A stretch of DNA of 64,000 nucleotides, taken from Lacisediminihabitans changchengi (GTDB lineage Bacteria > Actinomycetota > Actinomycetes > Actinomycetales > Microbacteriaceae). Location of the stretch: NCBI RefSeq assembly GCF_016634425.1, contig NZ_JAEPES010000001.1:937183-1001182 (forward strand), in the 5' to 3' direction. Under the pieces are notes generated by a model. That model was not told where the DNA came from. It saw only the letters and a program-made list of their open reading frames with translations, and ran no database searches. The translations under genes and the position numbers were made by a program. Of the stretch, positions 61,100 through 64,000 are shown piece by piece; the first letter of the stretch is position 1; each line of letters begins with the position of its first letter.

Positions 61100-62418
61100 C
61101 ACTTCCTCCGGGCGAGGCGCAGCAGGCGTCCGCCGTCGCGACTGAGGCTGACGCCCACGATGGCGCCGAGGGCGATGGCGAGCACCGAGATTCCCGCCGT
61201 GGTGAGGGCGGTGACACCGCCGGCTCCGCCCTGCAGCACGCCGCTGAGCCCGATGAAGCCGAGGGCCCCCGGCACGAGCAGCCAGAAGCTCGCGAGACTC
61301 ATCACCGCGGCCGGCGGCGACGTGCGAAAGCTGCTGGCGATGCGCGCGAAGGGGGCGACCACGACGGCTCCGACAAAGCCGGAGAGCGCCGGTCCGAGAG
61401 CCAGCACCCCGAGCGCCTGGGCTCCATAACAGACCGCCAGACTGAGGAAGATCCAGGGCAGCGCGCCCTTCGGTGCAGACATGAACAGCATGAATCCGAT
61501 CGCGACGAGTGCGACGCCGAGGATGCCGGCCCACGGCCCGAGTGTGGGCTGCACGGTGCCCGCACGGATAGTGCCGGCCACAGTCGAGGCGGCGAACACG
61601 CCGAAGACCAGCAGCAGCAGTTGCGCGACCCCATAGACGATGCGACTGGCGCCGGCCACCACCTGGTTGTTGGTCAGCTCGATCGCAGCGATGGTGAGGG
61701 TGGTGCCGGGCAGAAACGACACCAGCGGGGGAGCGATGATCTTGAGCGGCTCTCCGCCGACCACGTGCACCAGCACCAGCGTTGTGATGAGGGTCACACC
61801 GAACGCGGCGACCACGGGCACGGTCGCGGTCAGCCCCGGCAGCTTCCTGCTCAGCAGCACCAACCCGCCCACGCCTGCACCGAGCCCCACATAGATCGGG
61901 ATCGCCTGCGCCGTCGGGTTGATCACCATTCCGAAGCCGACGGTCAGCACGATGTGACCGACCAGGGTCATCCAGGCGCCGAACCGCGGCTTCGCCGAAC
62001 GGATGCGGCGGGCCTCCGCCACCGCGTCCTGAGTGCTCACCTCGGCACGCAGTGCTCTCGCGGTCAACAACTCGATGGCCCCGGCCTGGTCGAGGCGGCC
62101 GCCGGCCACCCGCGCGGACTGGATCCTCACCTCGCCACCGGCCTGCTCCGACTGCAGAACGATCACGGTGGGAAGCACGATGGTGCGGGCATCCGTCAGC
62201 TGGTATGCCTTCGCAATCGCGCGCAGCGACTCCTCGACCTCATTGGTGGCCTGGCCGACCTCGAGCATCACCAGACCCAGAACCTCGAGCATGTTCAGGA
62301 TGTCGTGGGCCGCCGCCTGCTCCGCGGTTGCCTCACCCGGCTCGCCGGGCTTCTTCAGCACCCGCCAGACCTGGCGCTCGAGCCAGCCCGGTGCCTTCTC
62401 GTCGCTGTGATCCGCCAT
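61099..62418 (-). CDS. Threonine/serine exporter (ThrE family)
   Basis: A 439-residue protein with a cytoplasmic N-terminal domain (HDILNMLEVLGLVMLEVGQATNEVEESLRAIAKAYQL) and about ten membrane helices. Both halves of the ThrE fold are present in one chain. FLPGTTLTIAAIELTNNQVVAGASR is the ThrE core motif. It exports threonine or serine driven by the proton gradient. The ATG at 62418 is preferred to one 18 bp upstream. Confidence 0.9.
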   Translation of the reverse strand: MADHSDEKAPGWLERQVWRVLKKPGEPGEATAEQAAAHDILNMLEVLGLVMLEVGQATNEVEESLRAIAKAYQLTDARTIVLPTVIVLQSEQAGGEVRIQSARVAGGRLDQAGAIELLTARALRAEVSTQDAVAEARRIRSAKPRFGAWMTLVGHIVLTVGFGMVINPTAQAIPIYVGLGAGVGGLVLLSRKLPGLTATVPVVAAFGVTLITTLVLVHVVGGEPLKIIAPPLVSFLPGTTLTIAAIELTNNQVVAGASRIVYGVAQLLLLVFGVFAASTVAGTIRAGTVQPTLGPWAGILGVALVAIGFMLFMSAPKGALPWIFLSLAVCYGAQALGVLALGPALSGFVGAVVVAPFARIASSFRTSPPAAVMSLASFWLLVPGALGFIGLSGVLQGGAGGVTALTTAGISVLAIALGAIVGVSLSRDGGRLLRLARRK

Positions 62419-62533
62419 GGGTCGATCATCCCGCATCCGGGGCTGACGTGATTCGCGGTGGCCTTAGCGGGGTTCTTTTTCAGTGTTCGCGGTTCGCTGT
62501 CTTCGTGGCACGGCGCTCATGGTTCACTGAGGC

Positions 62534-62971
62534 ATGCGCATCTCACCCATGGCCTTGGCGAGTCTGATCGGGGTTGGGCTCGCGCTGATCGAGCTTCCCA
62601 CCACGCTTATCGCGCCGCTGTCGGCGGTGCTGGGCGTGGCGGTGGCGGTGTGCGCGGCACTCGGGATCCTCGGCAGAGGTGTCGCTATCTCGCCGGGCCT
62701 CGGCGTTCCGATTCTCGCTGGGGCCGCGGCGGCATCGCTGCGCGTCGCCTGGTTCGTAGCCGGGGAGGCGCCGCTGCCGTGGTTGCTCCTCGCTGCCGTG
62801 CTGTATCTCGCCGCGGCCACTCTTTTCGGGTTTGCGGCGACCAAGCAGGGCGTCACCGTCGGAGTGCGAACAGGGCTGCTCGTGCTGCTGTTGTTCGCGA
62901 TCATCCCGTGGCTGAATCTGGTCGCAATGGCCGCGATTCTGTTCACGTCGTTCCGGCGCAGCGTGAGCTGA
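62534..62971 (+). CDS. Small membrane protein
   Basis: A 145-residue protein with about four helices and almost no soluble loops (LIGVGLALIELPTTLIAPLSAVLGVAVAVCAALGILG, LPWLLLAAVLYLAAATLFGF, GLLVLLLFAIIPWLNLVAMAAIL). No family recognised. Divergent from the ThrE exporter by 115 bp. Confidence 0.72.
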   Translation: MRISPMALASLIGVGLALIELPTTLIAPLSAVLGVAVAVCAALGILGRGVAISPGLGVPILAGAAAASLRVAWFVAGEAPLPWLLLAAVLYLAAATLFGFAATKQGVTVGVRTGLLVLLLFAIIPWLNLVAMAAILFTSFRRSVS

Positions 62972-63018
62972 GTTCCACCGGGGCTGGCCTCTCCCTCACA
63001 GGCGCCAATCTCGTGCAG

Positions 63019-63027
63019 TTATCCACA
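63019..63027 (+). other. DnaA-box-like 9-mer
   Basis: TTATCCACA, a perfect DnaA box, 65 bp before the DUF222 gene. Confidence 0.4.
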
Positions 63028-63091
63028 GGAAACCCTGGTCAGATGGGTAATTGTTGGATGGAATGTCGGTGGTCGGTGAGACGCTGTCGAC

Positions 63092-64000
63092 ATGGAAAAC
63101 TCGCCCGCGACCCTCCTCGCCGACCTGTCAGAGGTGTGCGCTGACGGGTTCGCGGGTGTCGCTGGTGTCGCGTCAGATCAGCTGCTGCGGATGGTTGCGG
63201 ACTCCGGCACCGTGCAGCGCGCCGTCGACGCGATCCGAGTGACACTTGCCGGCGAAGTCGTCGAACGATCCGCCCCGCATCTCGGCGCCGAGGGGATGGC
63301 CCGGCAGGCTGGCCATTCGAGACCGGCAACGTTCCTGGCCGAGCTGTGGCAGATCAGCATCCCGGAGGCGGCACGACTGTGCGACCTGGGGACTGCAACG
63401 CGATCGAAACGCGCGCTGGATGGCTCCCCGTTGCCGGCCCGGTATCCCGCGGTTGCCGCTGCGGTCGCGGATCTGTCGCTTGGGGTGGAGGCGGCTGTGG
63501 TGATCGTGCGGGAACTGGACCTGGCCGCCCCATTCTGCTCCACCGAAGCAAGGTTGGCCGGGGAACGGCTGCTGGTGGAGCACGCGCCCGGGTTGACGGT
63601 GAAGCAGATCGCGGGGGTGGCCCGGCAGGTGCGGGACCGTCTGGATGAGGACGGTGCCGAATCCCGCGATGTGATCCGGAGGCAGCGGCGAGCACTGTCG
63701 TGGGTGACTGAACCGGATGGGATGGTGCGTCTGGTCTGGGTGATGCCCCCAGAAACCGCCGGGCTAGTGCGCGCCGGGATAGACCAGCTCGTGAGCGAGC
63801 AGCTACGGGCTGCCCGCGACGCGGCACCGGCCGCATTGGCCGACACCGGGTTCGTCGACAGTGATGATCGGACCATGCCGCACCGCCGCGCCGACGCGGC
63901 CGAAGACCTGTTCCGGCAGGCGGTCAACTGCACGTGCGGTGCTGGTGGTGGGGGTGGTGGCGGTCCTCTGGTGACGGTGATCGTGCGGATGAGCCTCGAC
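63092..64000 (+). CDS. DUF222/HNH endonuclease-type protein, N-terminal part
   Basis: The reading frame from the ATG at 63092 stays open for 303 codons to the window edge. It shows the DUF222 pattern: helical repeats, RPATFLAELWQISIPEAARLCDLG, PLPARYPAVAAAVADLSLGVEAAVVIVRELD and ALSWVTEPDGMVRLVWVMPPETAGLV. A Gly-rich stretch with CTCGAGGGGGGG lies near the edge. DUF222 proteins in actinobacteria usually end in an HNH nuclease domain, which would fall outside the window. They are often multi-copy in these genomes. Whether it is mobile is unknown. Confidence 0.85.
   Translation, partial: MENSPATLLADLSEVCADGFAGVAGVASDQLLRMVADSGTVQRAVDAIRVTLAGEVVERSAPHLGAEGMARQAGHSRPATFLAELWQISIPEAARLCDLGTATRSKRALDGSPLPARYPAVAAAVADLSLGVEAAVVIVRELDLAAPFCSTEARLAGERLLVEHAPGLTVKQIAGVARQVRDRLDEDGAESRDVIRRQRRALSWVTEPDGMVRLVWVMPPETAGLVRAGIDQLVSEQLRAARDAAPAALADTGFVDSDDRTMPHRRADAAEDLFRQAVNCTCGAGGGGGGGPLVTVIVRMSLD

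Noticed and set aside
60615..63027. Replication origin
   Set aside because: Only two perfect DnaA boxes 2.4 kb apart and one imperfect one, no AT-rich unwinding element, and no dnaA, dnaN or recF gene nearby.

Overview
The window is a 64-kb stretch of high-GC chromosome from an actinobacterium, most likely of the family Microbacteriaceae. The basis is gene content and habit: GlgC beside an actinobacterial-type GlgA, TreS, DUF3099, a SURF1 gene, type-B L31, an imuA-imuB-dnaE2 cassette under an actinobacterial SOS box, an Eis-like acetyltransferase, a DUF222/HNH gene, many GTG starts, frequent 4-bp GTGA/ATGA gene overlaps, and a palindromic intergenic repeat I associate with this family. No tRNA or rRNA gene, insertion sequence, prophage or CRISPR array is visible. 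Most genes are chromosomal housekeeping or envelope genes. Both window edges cut a gene.

Region by region. 0-7.5 kb: the end of an Fe-S assembly factor gene, then a cluster that looks like a regulated polysaccharide locus. It has a membrane histidine kinase overlapping a degenerate GGDEF protein, a lipoprotein, a processive membrane GT2 synthase, an OmpR-type response regulator and a membrane-anchored GH6 glucanase. 7.5-14 kb: bioY, an ABC-F ATPase, a DUF3099/small-protein/SURF1 operon, fabG and serB. 14-20 kb: storage-sugar metabolism (divergent glgC and glgA, later treS) around an ABC ATPase, L31, a NUDIX hydrolase and a DEDDh exonuclease, with a 112-bp palindromic tandem repeat. 20-31 kb: an alpha/beta hydrolase-GT4 pair, phosphatase, sirtuin, TrmH methyltransferase with a D,D-carboxypeptidase, fatty-acid desaturase, SGNH hydrolase, helicase and a second GH6 enzyme.

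32-38 kb: the SOS mutagenesis operon imuA-imuB-dnaE2, with a LexA box inside a promoter that overlaps the end of the neighbouring gtrA-like gene. 38-43 kb: polyprenyl-phosphate-type envelope glycosylation (GT39, dolichol-phosphate-mannose-synthase-like GT2, GtrA) downstream of a two-component system. 43-54 kb: S53 peptidase, a small conserved protein, an SGNH-GAF fusion, gamma-glutamyltransferase, pyruvate oxidase, DUF4287, an orphan DarT-like ADP-ribosyltransferase, an Eis-like GNAT and an M18 aminopeptidase. 54-64 kb: a SWIM-SNF2 helicase, an L,D-transpeptidase next to a secreted thioester-domain-like protein, an HTH protein with a ThrE-type exporter, a small membrane protein and a truncated DUF222/HNH gene.

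The features most worth a second look are: the 0.3-7.5 kb locus that couples two-component and broken-GGDEF signalling to a cellulose-synthase-like enzyme and a GH6 glucanase; a recurrent class of in-frame 15-bp (once 18-bp) tandem repeats in at least eight places; the imuA promoter geometry; the orphan DarT-like protein; and the SGNH-GAF fusion.
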